64,000 nt of DNA from Bacillus ndiopicus (GTDB lineage Bacteria; Bacillota; Bacilli; Bacillales_A; Planococcaceae). This document shows positions 16,092 through 24,531 of this stretch, in pieces. Position 1 is the first letter of the stretch. The number at the start of each line of letters is the position of its first letter. Location of the stretch: NCBI RefSeq assembly GCF_000612805.1, contig NZ_HG964405.1, positions 133,963 through 197,962 on the forward strand. The letters are read 5' to 3'. The translations under genes were made by a program, and so were the position numbers. The notes beneath the pieces were generated by a model. That model ran no database searches. It had not been told where the DNA came from and saw nothing but the letters and a program-made list of their open reading frames with translations.

Positions 16092-16120
16092 ATTCTATCC
16101 TGTTTTAAATAAGTAGTCAA
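16092..16120 (-). promoter_or_regulatory. Sigma-A promoter of rpsD
   Basis: On the minus strand TTGACT and TAGAAT are separated by 17 bases, a near-consensus vegetative promoter. Transcription would start near 16,085. Confidence 0.75.
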
Positions 16121-16409
16121 GAAAAAAATAACTGTCATGATAAACGTTTAACAAGCATAAAATATGGGTAGTTCAGAATTGTGCCAATTGAAAAAATATG
16201 CTAAAAATTATAATTGTAAAAAATGAATAATAAGTATTTTTATTTATTTTTTTATGTTACATTGAATTTAGGATTAAAAAATAGATGTTTAGAACAGTTT
16301 TTTTGGAAAAAATGTGAATATTTTAATAGTCAAATAGGCTTAAGGTAATGTATAATTAAAAGTATGTGCAATATAATCCTTTTAGCTATAAAGGAGAAAA
16401 GGTGATTTC
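16121..16409. other. Divergent intergenic region before the GAF-GGDEF gene
   Basis: AT-rich gap with no gene. A TATAAT at 16,349-16,354 could be the -10 box for the downstream gene, but no good -35 is seen at the right distance. AAGGAG followed by AAAAGGTG precedes the next ATG. Confidence 0.35.
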
Positions 16410-18293
16410 ATGATTTTTGACTATCAACAAAAACTTATTGAAATTAAATCTGATTTAATGGACTTTTATATTAATTCTAATAATGGGCTTGATGACTTAA
16501 GCGAATTTGTTTTTTTAATAAATGACTTATTAGAAAAGCACTTTCTAATAACGAACTGCATATTTTTCAAATGGACAAATGATTTGTTTAAACCTGTATA
16601 CAATGTTGATGTAGATGCGAACTTGTACAATATATCTTCAGCATTATCCCTCGACTCTTTTTTTAAACAACAGCCACTAGTACCCATCCCTCCAATATTA
16701 AAAAAGGAGAAAGGCTTAGAACAGATGACACATATGCTGTTGTTAAAAGTAAGAGACCAAAATCCGAGTGGAATATTCGTTTTCCAAGATGCATTGCAAA
16801 GCCCATTTTTCGATAATTTCGAATTTGTGGAAGAGTTTGTTCCTTTGCTTTCGGAAGTTATGCAGATGAAAATTACAAGCATAAATATCCATCTTAACGA
16901 ACTTCAATACCGCAAGTTGTATGATATTGCCAATTTGTTCCATTCTACAATGGACGTTGATGCAATATTGCAAAATGTACTAGCTATCATCCAAGATAAT
17001 TTCCCGAATTTAAAAGCAGAATTAATACTGTCGAATAATCAAGATCAAAAAACAAAAGTTAATATAAAGCAATTTGATTATTTATCTGAAAGAGCAACTA
17101 CGATTGAAGCTTTTTTATCTGGAGAAATGACGTCTGAGCATATTCCTGATTTAAACTGTTATTTGTTAAATGCGCCAATTAAAGGTCAACAGGCGACTTA
17201 TGGAATTTTACAAGTTACTGTGCAAAGTGAATATGTGATTACAGTGTCACAAAGAGAGTTTATTAAAGTGTTAGCCCAAGCTTCTGGCAATGCTTTAGAA
17301 AATGCTAAACTATATCATCAATCTTCACGCTTAATCAGTGATTTGCAGCTAATCAATGAAACTTCACATCGGCTTAATATGCGACTTGATATTGATGAGA
17401 TGCTACTATTTTTACAAAAGCAGTTAATTAAATCTTTTAACCCAATGGAACTATGCTTTGTATTTAAAGAAGAAGAACAGTTTAAAATTACATCTGCATG
17501 TACCGGTTTATTTAAAACGGTACAAGGGGATATGTATGTTCAGCATGTAGAAAAACATTTTTTACATTCACAAGATCCTTTATTTATAGCTGATTTTAGA
17601 CGTATCATAGAAAACCAGCATATAGAATTTAGATCAATTATGGCAATTCCAATGATTGTGGAAGAGCGAATTAATGGCTTCAGCATTGTAATGCATAGCG
17701 AGCCATATTTTTTCTCGTTTGATAGCTTTAAGCTAATGCAATCACTTATTCACCACTCGTCGTTAGCGATTGCAAACTCAAAGCTGCGTCATCAGCTACA
17801 AGAAATGGTAGACAGAGATCATTTAACTAGCATGTATGCAAGAAGTTATTTAGATCATTTTGTTGAAAAATCATTACATGATGATAACTCAGGTATGTTT
17901 TTACTAATTGATATTGATAATTTTAAACATATCAATGATACATTTGGTCACCAAGTAGGGGACAATATTTTGAAGCAAATTGGTATGCAGTTGCAGCTTA
18001 TAGTAGGGGAAAGAGGCATTTGCGCACGCTGGGGCGGAGAAGAAATGTCCATTTACATTCCAAACATATCTGATAAAGAAGCGTTAATAGTAGCGGAAAC
18101 TGTAGTGAAAAGCATTCCGAATATTACGGAGCCGAGAGTTACTATTTCTGCTGGTCTTATAACATGGGATAAAAACGAACGACCAGAATTCCAATCTTTA
18201 TTTTTACATGCAGATACAGCGCTTTATAGCGCTAAAAATAATGGCAAAAACCAAGTTTGCATCTTCCATCATTCCATGCAATTACAACATTAA
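16410..18293 (+). CDS. dgcP: GAF-domain diguanylate cyclase (DgcP/YtrP-like)
   Basis: 627-residue cytoplasmic sensor with a C-terminal GGDEF domain, predicted to make c-di-GMP from GTP. Residues about 165-300 and 315-460 look like two GAF domains (LYDIANLFHSTMDVDAILQN and LINETSHRLNMRLDIDEMLL open them). The GGDEF domain begins at DHLTSMYARSYLDHFVEKSL, with LIDIDNFKHINDTFGHQVGD for metal and GTP binding. The signature at residues 542-546 reads GGEEM, not GGDEF, and no RxxD inhibitory site lies just before it. B. subtilis ytrP (dgcP) also neighbours ytsP near rpsD. Cyclase activity is likely but the Met change makes it uncertain. Confidence 0.82.
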   Translation: MIFDYQQKLIEIKSDLMDFYINSNNGLDDLSEFVFLINDLLEKHFLITNCIFFKWTNDLFKPVYNVDVDANLYNISSALSLDSFFKQQPLVPIPPILKKEKGLEQMTHMLLLKVRDQNPSGIFVFQDALQSPFFDNFEFVEEFVPLLSEVMQMKITSINIHLNELQYRKLYDIANLFHSTMDVDAILQNVLAIIQDNFPNLKAELILSNNQDQKTKVNIKQFDYLSERATTIEAFLSGEMTSEHIPDLNCYLLNAPIKGQQATYGILQVTVQSEYVITVSQREFIKVLAQASGNALENAKLYHQSSRLISDLQLINETSHRLNMRLDIDEMLLFLQKQLIKSFNPMELCFVFKEEEQFKITSACTGLFKTVQGDMYVQHVEKHFLHSQDPLFIADFRRIIENQHIEFRSIMAIPMIVEERINGFSIVMHSEPYFFSFDSFKLMQSLIHHSSLAIANSKLRHQLQEMVDRDHLTSMYARSYLDHFVEKSLHDDNSGMFLLIDIDNFKHINDTFGHQVGDNILKQIGMQLQLIVGERGICARWGGEEMSIYIPNISDKEALIVAETVVKSIPNITEPRVTISAGLITWDKNERPEFQSLFLHADTALYSAKNNGKNQVCIFHHSMQLQH

Positions 18294-18330
18294 AAAGGTG
18301 AGCTGTTTTATTAAGCGGCTCACCTTTTTA
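18292..18330 (+). terminator. Intrinsic terminator after the GAF-GGDEF gene
   Basis: AAAAAGGTGAGC and GCTCACCTTTTT form a perfect stem with a short loop and T tail. It lies between convergent genes and could serve both strands. Confidence 0.82.
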
Positions 18331-18359
18331 TATACTTGAGGACTGACACGAACAATGAA

Positions 18360-18839
18360 TTATAAATGCTTTAATAGCGTTTGTACAAAGATTGTTAAGC
18401 CACGTGCATCGTCTTCTGAAAAGCGGCTTTTTATTGGACTATCGATATCTAGTACGCCGATAACCTTATCTTCTTTTAATAAAGGAATAACTATTTCAGA
18501 GTTTGATGCGGCATCACATGCGATATGCCCTGGGAAAGTATGTACGTCTGCCACAACGATTGTTTTCTTTTGTTCAACTGCTGTACCACATACACCACGT
18601 CCAACAGCAATACGCACACAGGCTGGCAATCCTTGGAATGGACCTAGGACGAGCTCGCCGTCTTTCATTAAATAAAAGCCTACCCAGTTTATTTCTTGTA
18701 AAAATTGATTTAATAGTGCAGATGCATTACTTAAATTAGCAATTAAATCGTTTTCCCCTGTAAGAAGTGCATCCAGATGCTTTGCAAGCATTGCATATTG
18801 GCTTTCAAGTGTGCCTTCATATTTCATTTGAGTAAACAT
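18360..18839 (-). CDS. msrC: Free methionine-(R)-sulfoxide reductase, GAF domain (YtsP-like)
   Basis: 159-residue single-GAF enzyme that reduces free Met-R-sulfoxide with thioredoxin. The family's three Cys are visible in LPACVRIAVGRGVCGTAVEQ and HIACDAASNSEIVIPL. The N-terminus WVGFYLMKDGELVLGPFQG is typical of YtsP/YebR. It is transcribed opposite to dgcP, as a neighbour of the ytrP-ytsP group in Bacillus, and starts at 18,839 after GGAGGTAAATT. The product protects against oxidised amino acids in the cytoplasm. Confidence 0.9.
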   Translation of the reverse strand: MFTQMKYEGTLESQYAMLAKHLDALLTGENDLIANLSNASALLNQFLQEINWVGFYLMKDGELVLGPFQGLPACVRIAVGRGVCGTAVEQKKTIVVADVHTFPGHIACDAASNSEIVIPLLKEDKVIGVLDIDSPIKSRFSEDDARGLTIFVQTLLKHL

Positions 18840-18887
18840 AATTTACCTCCATTTAGTATTTTTAGATTAGCTTCAAGTAATCTTATC

Positions 18888-19679
18888 TTATGAAAATAAT
18901 AATTCATAATGCTGATGTAAATCTCGAACAGTATGTGCATCTGAACCAAATGTAAAGGGCAATGCTATAGAATTTGCATATTCTATCATTGCTAATGGTG
19001 GATAAGGTTCTAAACAAAATGGTTTGCTAAGTCCAGCACTATTAAAATCCATTTCATAGCCAGCGTTTTTCATATGTAACAATAATTTTTTTATGTGTGC
19101 TGTATCATCGATTTGTTCAGAATGCGCATGTTGAAATTTATGAATAAGCGTTGGGTGGCCGATACGTTTTGGCTTATATTTACCTAGATTGCTATCGATT
19201 GATTGGTGAACAGTTTCATAATATAATTGATACAATTGTTTAATGCTACCAATTTCATTTGCGCATTGTAAATATACTTCTTTCGAAAAATCGATACAAG
19301 TATAATGGCTTTGCCATTTCAAAAAATGGACAGAAAGAATAGCATCATCGAGCATTGGGCCGTACTCATTAAGAAATTGACGTGTTTCATTTTCAAAACC
19401 AATAATAAAATCAATTTCAAGTCCAATATTAATATGAATTTGAGAGGAATAGTATTTTTTTATTTCTTGTAATTGTGTAAAATAAGATGGTAGTAACGCA
19501 AAATCCATTCCACTATCCTTATTCGGTGTAGGATCATGGAATGAAGGGGGTAATGGTGCATGCTCCGTAAAGGTGATTTCTGTAAAATTACATGCGATTG
19601 CTTTTTCAACATAATGTTCTAATAAATCTTTAGAACCGTGTGGGCAAAAAGGTGTGTGAATATGACCGTCTTTTTTCAT
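18888..19679 (-). CDS. hisJ: Histidinol-phosphatase, PHP family (HisJ)
   Basis: 263 residues; hydrolyses histidinol phosphate to histidinol in histidine synthesis. PHP metal ligands are visible: DGHIHTPFCPHGS at the start, FTEHAPLP, GLEIDFI, ILSVHFLKW, RIGHPTLIHKF and FGSDAH near the C-terminus. Length agrees with HisJ (268 in B. subtilis). I use the ATG at 19,679 because AAAGGAG lies 11 bases upstream; a seven-residue upstream extension has no binding site. It sits at the ezrA-proximal position as in B. subtilis, outside the main his operon. Confidence 0.9.
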   Translation of the reverse strand: MKKDGHIHTPFCPHGSKDLLEHYVEKAIACNFTEITFTEHAPLPPSFHDPTPNKDSGMDFALLPSYFTQLQEIKKYYSSQIHINIGLEIDFIIGFENETRQFLNEYGPMLDDAILSVHFLKWQSHYTCIDFSKEVYLQCANEIGSIKQLYQLYYETVHQSIDSNLGKYKPKRIGHPTLIHKFQHAHSEQIDDTAHIKKLLLHMKNAGYEMDFNSAGLSKPFCLEPYPPLAMIEYANSIALPFTFGSDAHTVRDLHQHYELLFS

Positions 19680-19811
19680 AAAAAAGGAAACTCCTTTCAT
19701 CTTATCTATTTACTTTTGCAAAAACCTTTAAAAACTTAAACAAATCATACAAAACGTGGTATATTATATATAACATATAGCCATTAGCGATTTTGGAACA
19801 GGAGGCTTACA

Positions 19812-21515
19812 GTGAAGTATATCATCATTGTTGTCGTCCTACTATTAGCATTATTAATTTTTGGTTTAATGATTAGGCGAAAACATAATGCTGAAATAGA
19901 ACGACTAGAAAAAGAAAAAATGCAAGTACAGCATTATCCTATATATGAAGAGTTGACAAAAGTAAAGGCGCTTAACATGAATGGTCAAACGGAAGAAATG
20001 TTTGAAAACTGGCGCAATATGTGGTCAGAGGTAATTGATGTTCATGTTGTGAAAATGGACTCGATGCTATTTGATGCAGAAGAATTTGTTGATCGCTTTA
20101 AATTTAAAAAAGCTTCCCAAATCGAGCGTGAAATAGAAGAATATATTATAAAATGTGAAGCAACTAAAGTGAAAATTATTAAAGAGTTAGAAGAATTGAT
20201 TGGTAGCGAAGAAAAAAACCGCATTGAAGTGGAGCAATTAAAAGAATACCATCGTTCAGCACGTAAAACGATTTTAGCGCATCAATATTCATTTGGTCCT
20301 GCTTTATCACAGCTTGAAAAGCGATTAGAGCAGTTTGTACCAAAGTTTGAAGAGTTTGATAAATTGACAACTGAAGGGAATTATTTGCAAGCTCGTGAAA
20401 TCATTTTAACTTTAAATGGGGAAGCGCAATCCATTTTCTCATTATTAAGTGATATTCCAACATTGTTAACAGAAATTCAAACGAAAATTCCAACCGCTAT
20501 TCAGGAATTACGAAATGGTCAAAAGGAGATGGAGGAGCAAAAATACTATTTGCGTCATCTTGAGCTTACAGACTATTTGGATAAGCTTGAACAGGAGCTT
20601 ATATCACTAAAGCAAGCTGTAGCTGACTTAAATTTAACTGAAGTAGCACCTCGTATTGAAGAAATTAACGATGAAATTGATAATTTCTATGATTTATTAG
20701 AAAAAGAAGTGTTGGCGAAGAAATTTGTCGACCGTCACTGCGGCGCAATGAATGATACGATTAGCAATATTGTGAAGGCGACGAAGGAAGTGCACGATGA
20801 AGCGGCGTACGTACAGCATAGCTATCGTTTGCCAGATAAAGAGGCAGAAGTGCCAAAGCAATGCTTAAAGCAGCTAGAGGTTTTACAAAAGCGCTATGAG
20901 TTACTAGCCATTCGTGTAGAAGAAGAGCAATCAGCATACTCTAGCCTTCAAGAAGAATTACAAGAAATTACAAATGAAATGGAACGTATTCAAGAGGAGC
21001 AAGAAAAATTCTCGAATATGTTGAAAAACTTACGAATTGATGAAAACAATGCACGTAGAGAGCTTGATACGTTGAAGAAATTATTGCAAAATACAGAGCG
21101 AATGCTACATAAGGCGAACATTCCGGGTATTCCAGAAGAAATGGATGCACGATTAGAGGAAGCGGAGGAGCACGTTTTTATCGTTGTTCAAAGCTTGCAA
21201 GAAATTCCACTAAATATGGAAGCGGTACATAGTCATTTGTTAAATGCAAAAAAATGCATTGAAGAAGTTCATGAACGCGCGGAAGAAATGATTACAAACG
21301 TCATGCTAATCGAAAGAATGATTCAATATGGCAATCGTTACAGAGCGACAAATGCTACAGTACATGCGCGTTTAACGGAAGCGGAGGAAGCATTCCATCA
21401 ATTCCGTTATGTAAAAGCATTAGAGGATGCTGCACATGCAGTGGAATCAATTGAGCCAGGAGCAATAAAGCGTATTGAGGCACTAGTGCAAGAGGAACTA
21501 TTAATGAAATCATAG
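19812..21515 (+). CDS. ezrA: Septation ring formation regulator EzrA
   Basis: 567 residues, the usual EzrA length (562 in B. subtilis). EzrA is a membrane-anchored spectrin-like protein that limits FtsZ ring assembly and recruits PBP1. Residues 1-22 are one transmembrane helix (KYIIIVVVLLLALLIFGLMI) with the N-terminus outside, followed by RRKHNAE. The remainder is almost wholly helical, with long coiled coils such as LEQELISLKQAVADLNLTEV and EELQEITNEMERIQEEQEKF. GTG 19812 follows GGAGGCTTACA. It diverges from hisJ. Confidence 0.95.
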   Translation: MKYIIIVVVLLLALLIFGLMIRRKHNAEIERLEKEKMQVQHYPIYEELTKVKALNMNGQTEEMFENWRNMWSEVIDVHVVKMDSMLFDAEEFVDRFKFKKASQIEREIEEYIIKCEATKVKIIKELEELIGSEEKNRIEVEQLKEYHRSARKTILAHQYSFGPALSQLEKRLEQFVPKFEEFDKLTTEGNYLQAREIILTLNGEAQSIFSLLSDIPTLLTEIQTKIPTAIQELRNGQKEMEEQKYYLRHLELTDYLDKLEQELISLKQAVADLNLTEVAPRIEEINDEIDNFYDLLEKEVLAKKFVDRHCGAMNDTISNIVKATKEVHDEAAYVQHSYRLPDKEAEVPKQCLKQLEVLQKRYELLAIRVEEEQSAYSSLQEELQEITNEMERIQEEQEKFSNMLKNLRIDENNARRELDTLKKLLQNTERMLHKANIPGIPEEMDARLEEAEEHVFIVVQSLQEIPLNMEAVHSHLLNAKKCIEEVHERAEEMITNVMLIERMIQYGNRYRATNATVHARLTEAEEAFHQFRYVKALEDAAHAVESIEPGAIKRIEALVQEELLMKS

Positions 21516-21525
21516 TGATTTAAAG

Positions 21526-21568
21526 CGAAATCCCACAAAATGGCTAACAAGCTCTTTGTGGGATTTTT
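21526..21568 (+). terminator. ezrA terminator
   Basis: AAATCCCACAAA and TTTGTGGGATTT form a perfect stem, followed by a T-rich tail, just after the ezrA stop. Confidence 0.85.
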
Positions 21569-21684
21569 GTGTTGCAATATAAAGTTGGCTAGAAAAAATC
21601 GCTATACAAGATGGTAGTCATTTATAAAACTTTGCGTTATGATAAATAGCGGTAAATTTATGATTTGAAAGTGTGTGACTTATA

Positions 21685-22842
21685 ATGAATTCAAATACTA
21701 TATATTTAGATAACAGTGCGACGACGAAGCCACTTCCAGAAGTAATGCAAACATTCTTACAAGTGAATGAGTTGTATTATGCAAACCCTGCCTCAATTCA
21801 TGAAGCCGGTGTTGAAGCAAATGCTTTGTTAATGCGTGCGCGTGAGCAAATAGCTAATATTGTTCGGACAGAAGCAAAGGATGTCATTTTTACAGCAGGT
21901 GGTACAGAATCTAACAATTTTGCTATATTTGGTACTGCACAAGCAAACGTTCATAAAGGTAAACATATAATTACAACTAAAATAGAGCATCCTTCTGTAC
22001 TAGAAGCGGTAAAGATTTTGGCGCAACAAGGTTTTGAAGTGGATTATTTATCTGTCAACGAAGCAGGTGTTATTTCGCTTGATGAGCTTCGAAGCAAAGT
22101 TAGGAAAGATACAATTTTAGTAAGTATTATGCATGTTAATAATGAAATGGGTGCGATTCAACCAATACAAGATGCTGCTAAAATTATTCATGAACAAAGT
22201 CGTGCCATTTTCCATGTTGATGCGGTGCAAAGCTTCGGAAAAATTCCTGTGCAATTTAATGATCAAAACGGCCCTGATTTGATTACAATTTCAGGTCATA
22301 AAATTCATGCATTAAAAGGGTCAGGAGCTTTAATTTTCCGCAAAAAATTAACTATCGCACCTTATATTGTTGGGGGAGGACAGGAATTTGGATTACGAAG
22401 TGGTACAGTTGCGGTACCACAGGCAGTGGCATTAGCGAAAGCTTCTCGTATAGCTGTTGAGGCAATGGCTGAAAAAACATTACAATATGAAAAATGGTAT
22501 AAGGATTTACATTTATTTTTACGTAATTTCGGCTCAAATATACATTTGCTTTCTTCAGAAGCTGGTGCAGCACATATCATATCGTTTAGCGTAAAGGAGC
22601 TAAAGGGAGAAATTTTAATAAATGCGCTACAAAAGCATGGTATAATTGTCTCGACATCAAGCGCTTGCTCATCTAAACAAACGACGACAAGCCATGTTGT
22701 AGAAGCATTAAATATTGCACCAAGTTTTAAAAAAGGTGTATTACGATTAAGCTTTGGTGCACAAACGATAGATGCACATATTGAGCAATTTAAAACAATA
22801 TTTAGTGATATAATGTGCGACTTAAAAGGAGAAAATAAATAA
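21685..22842 (+). CDS. nifZ: Cysteine desulfurase (NifS/IscS family, NifZ-like)
   Basis: 385-residue PLP enzyme that takes sulfur from Cys as a persulfide. The N-terminus IYLDNSATTKPLPEVMQTFL is classic. K206 in SGHKIHALKG is the PLP lysine, and C328 in STSSACSSKQ the persulfide Cys. ATG 21685 has only a weak binding site. The stop shares a base with thiI (TAATG), so the pair is coupled. In B. subtilis the NifZ-ThiI pair supplies sulfur for 4-thiouridine in tRNA, and that is the likely job here rather than general Fe-S assembly. Confidence 0.93.
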   Translation: MNSNTIYLDNSATTKPLPEVMQTFLQVNELYYANPASIHEAGVEANALLMRAREQIANIVRTEAKDVIFTAGGTESNNFAIFGTAQANVHKGKHIITTKIEHPSVLEAVKILAQQGFEVDYLSVNEAGVISLDELRSKVRKDTILVSIMHVNNEMGAIQPIQDAAKIIHEQSRAIFHVDAVQSFGKIPVQFNDQNGPDLITISGHKIHALKGSGALIFRKKLTIAPYIVGGGQEFGLRSGTVAVPQAVALAKASRIAVEAMAEKTLQYEKWYKDLHLFLRNFGSNIHLLSSEAGAAHIISFSVKELKGEILINALQKHGIIVSTSSACSSKQTTTSHVVEALNIAPSFKKGVLRLSFGAQTIDAHIEQFKTIFSDIMCDLKGENK

Positions 22843-24050
22843 TGATTTTTAAAGAAATATTAATTCGTTACGGAGAACTGTCAACAAAAGGACGCAATAA
22901 AAATGATTTTATTCGCCGTTTACGTGAAAATATTCGCTATTCATTTCACGATATACTGCCATTAAATATTCGCGCTGAGCGCGATCGCATGTTTATCGAA
23001 ATTGAAAATGATGAAAAATATCAGGTGTTAATGGAACGTTTACCAGAAATATTCGGTATTCAATCATTTAGTCCTGTTGCATCTTGTAATAAAAATATGG
23101 ATGATATGAAGCAGCTTGCTATTGAAATAATGGCACAGCATAGCAATCAGCCATTAACTTTTAAAGTGGAAGTGCGCCGTACAGACAAAACATTCCCTTA
23201 TGATACACATATGATTCAACGAGAGCTTGGGGGAACAGTGCTAAGCAAGTATCAAAATATTTCTGTACAAGTAAAAAATCCAGACGTGGAATTGCGTGTA
23301 GAAGTGCGACATGACGCAATTTATATGATGGGACAAATCGTTCCTGGTGCAGGTGGCATGCCAATTGGCTCAAATGGTAAATCGCTATTAATGTTATCAG
23401 GCGGCATTGACAGCCCTGTTGCAGGTTATTTAATGATGAAGCGCGGTGTACGAATAGAAGCAATTCATTTTTATAGTCCACCATATACAAGTGAACACTC
23501 TTTACAAAAGGTAAAGGATTTAGCTAATGAACTTACGAAATTTGGTGCGAAAATCCGTCTTCATATTATTCCGTTTACAGAAATTCAAGTGCTAATTAAA
23601 GAACGTGTTCCAGAAAATATGACGATGACAACAACTCGACGAATGATGCTTCGTATAGCTGATAAAGTGCGTGAAGAGATTGGCGCTTTAGCAATTGTTA
23701 CAGGCGAAAGCTTAGGACAAGTTGCTTCGCAAACTTTAGAAAGCTTAACAGCGATTAATGATGTTACAAGTACACCGATTTTGCGTCCATTAATTGCGGC
23801 GGACAAGTTGGATATTATTCATATTGCAGAGCGCATTGGCACATATGAAACATCCGTGCTTCCTTATGAGGATTGCTGTACAATTTTCACACCTGCAAGA
23901 CCAAAAACAAAGCCAAAGATTGAGAAAGTAGCTCATTATGAAAGCTTTACTGATTTTGATGAATTAATCGAACGCGCTGTACGCAATCGCGAAACTCACC
24001 TTCTGCCAGAGAAGAAAGTAACGGCTGATAAATTTGCCGATTTATTATAA
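22842..24050 (+). CDS. thiI: tRNA 4-thiouridine sulfurtransferase ThiI
   Basis: 402 residues, the Bacillus length without a rhodanese domain. ThiI adenylates and thiolates U8 of tRNA. Residues 1-60 are the N-terminal ferredoxin-like domain (ILIRYGELSTKGRNKNDFIR), residues about 61-165 the THUMP domain, and residues about 175-400 the PP-loop ATPase with LSGGIDSPVAGYLMMKRGV. GESLGQVASQTLESL and the C-terminal EDCCTIFTPARPKTKP block, with paired Cys, are also present. It follows the desulfurase by a one-base overlap. Confidence 0.96.
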   Translation: MIFKEILIRYGELSTKGRNKNDFIRRLRENIRYSFHDILPLNIRAERDRMFIEIENDEKYQVLMERLPEIFGIQSFSPVASCNKNMDDMKQLAIEIMAQHSNQPLTFKVEVRRTDKTFPYDTHMIQRELGGTVLSKYQNISVQVKNPDVELRVEVRHDAIYMMGQIVPGAGGMPIGSNGKSLLMLSGGIDSPVAGYLMMKRGVRIEAIHFYSPPYTSEHSLQKVKDLANELTKFGAKIRLHIIPFTEIQVLIKERVPENMTMTTTRRMMLRIADKVREEIGALAIVTGESLGQVASQTLESLTAINDVTSTPILRPLIAADKLDIIHIAERIGTYETSVLPYEDCCTIFTPARPKTKPKIEKVAHYESFTDFDELIERAVRNRETHLLPEKKVTADKFADLL

Positions 24051-24095
24051 TGGAAAAAGATTATTGCTAGAAGTAAAATTTCCCTCTATTTTTTG

Positions 24096-24125
24096 TGTAT
24101 GAAAATTGCATCTTGGTGCATTCTA
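24096..24125 (+). promoter_or_regulatory. Sigma-G-type forespore promoter of the SASP gene
   Basis: TGTATG (24,096-24,101) and CATTCTA (24,119-24,125) are 17 bases apart, fitting the sigma-G pattern with -10 CATNNTA. The next gene encodes a SASP, a well-known sigma-G target. Confidence 0.65.
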
Positions 24126-24148
24126 ATCTCACAAGGAGGTGAAGTAAG

Positions 24149-24355
24149 ATGACTTCAAACAACCGTAGTTCAAACAAGCTTAACGTGCCTGGTGCACAAC
24201 AAGCATTAGATCAAATGAAGTATGAAATCGCACAAGAATTTGGTGTACAACTTGGACCAGAAGCTACTTCACGTGCGAACGGTTCAGTAGGAGGCGAGAT
24301 TACAAAACGTCTTGTTTCTATGGCTGAACAACAATTAAAAGGAACTAACCAGTAA
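24149..24355 (+). CDS. sspA: Alpha/beta-type small acid-soluble spore protein
   Basis: 68-residue spore DNA-binding protein that coats forespore DNA, turns it toward an A-like form and protects it from UV and heat. The conserved segments are [20 protein letters not shown], then [20 protein letters not shown] and [22 protein letters not shown] includes the site cut by the germination protease GPR. AAGGAGGTG precedes the ATG. It lies next to thiI, as sspA does in B. subtilis. The symbol names the family; which paralogue it is cannot be told. Confidence 0.95.
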   Translation: MTSNNRSSNKLNVPGAQQALDQMKYEIAQEFGVQLGPEATSRANGSVGGEITKRLVSMAEQQLKGTNQ

Positions 24356-24362
24356 TCCTATG

Positions 24363-24399
24363 GCTATTGCGTAAGTACAACTTGCGCAATAGCTTTTTT
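24363..24399 (+). terminator. SASP gene terminator
   Basis: GCTATTGCG and CGCAATAGC form a perfect stem followed by TTTTTTATT. Confidence 0.85.
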
Positions 24400-24531
24400 A
24401 TTATGTCCATTTTAACCAAATAAAATTATTAGATTTTTTTGAAAAATCCGGCATATATTAATATAATAGATGTACGAGAAAAATTTCTCGCTAAAGTAGT
24501 TAATATGTTAATTAGAAAAGGAGTGGTTTTG

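Noticed and set aside
16121..16409. Riboswitch for the diguanylate cyclase
   Set aside because: No c-di-GMP-I or -II conserved core was found.
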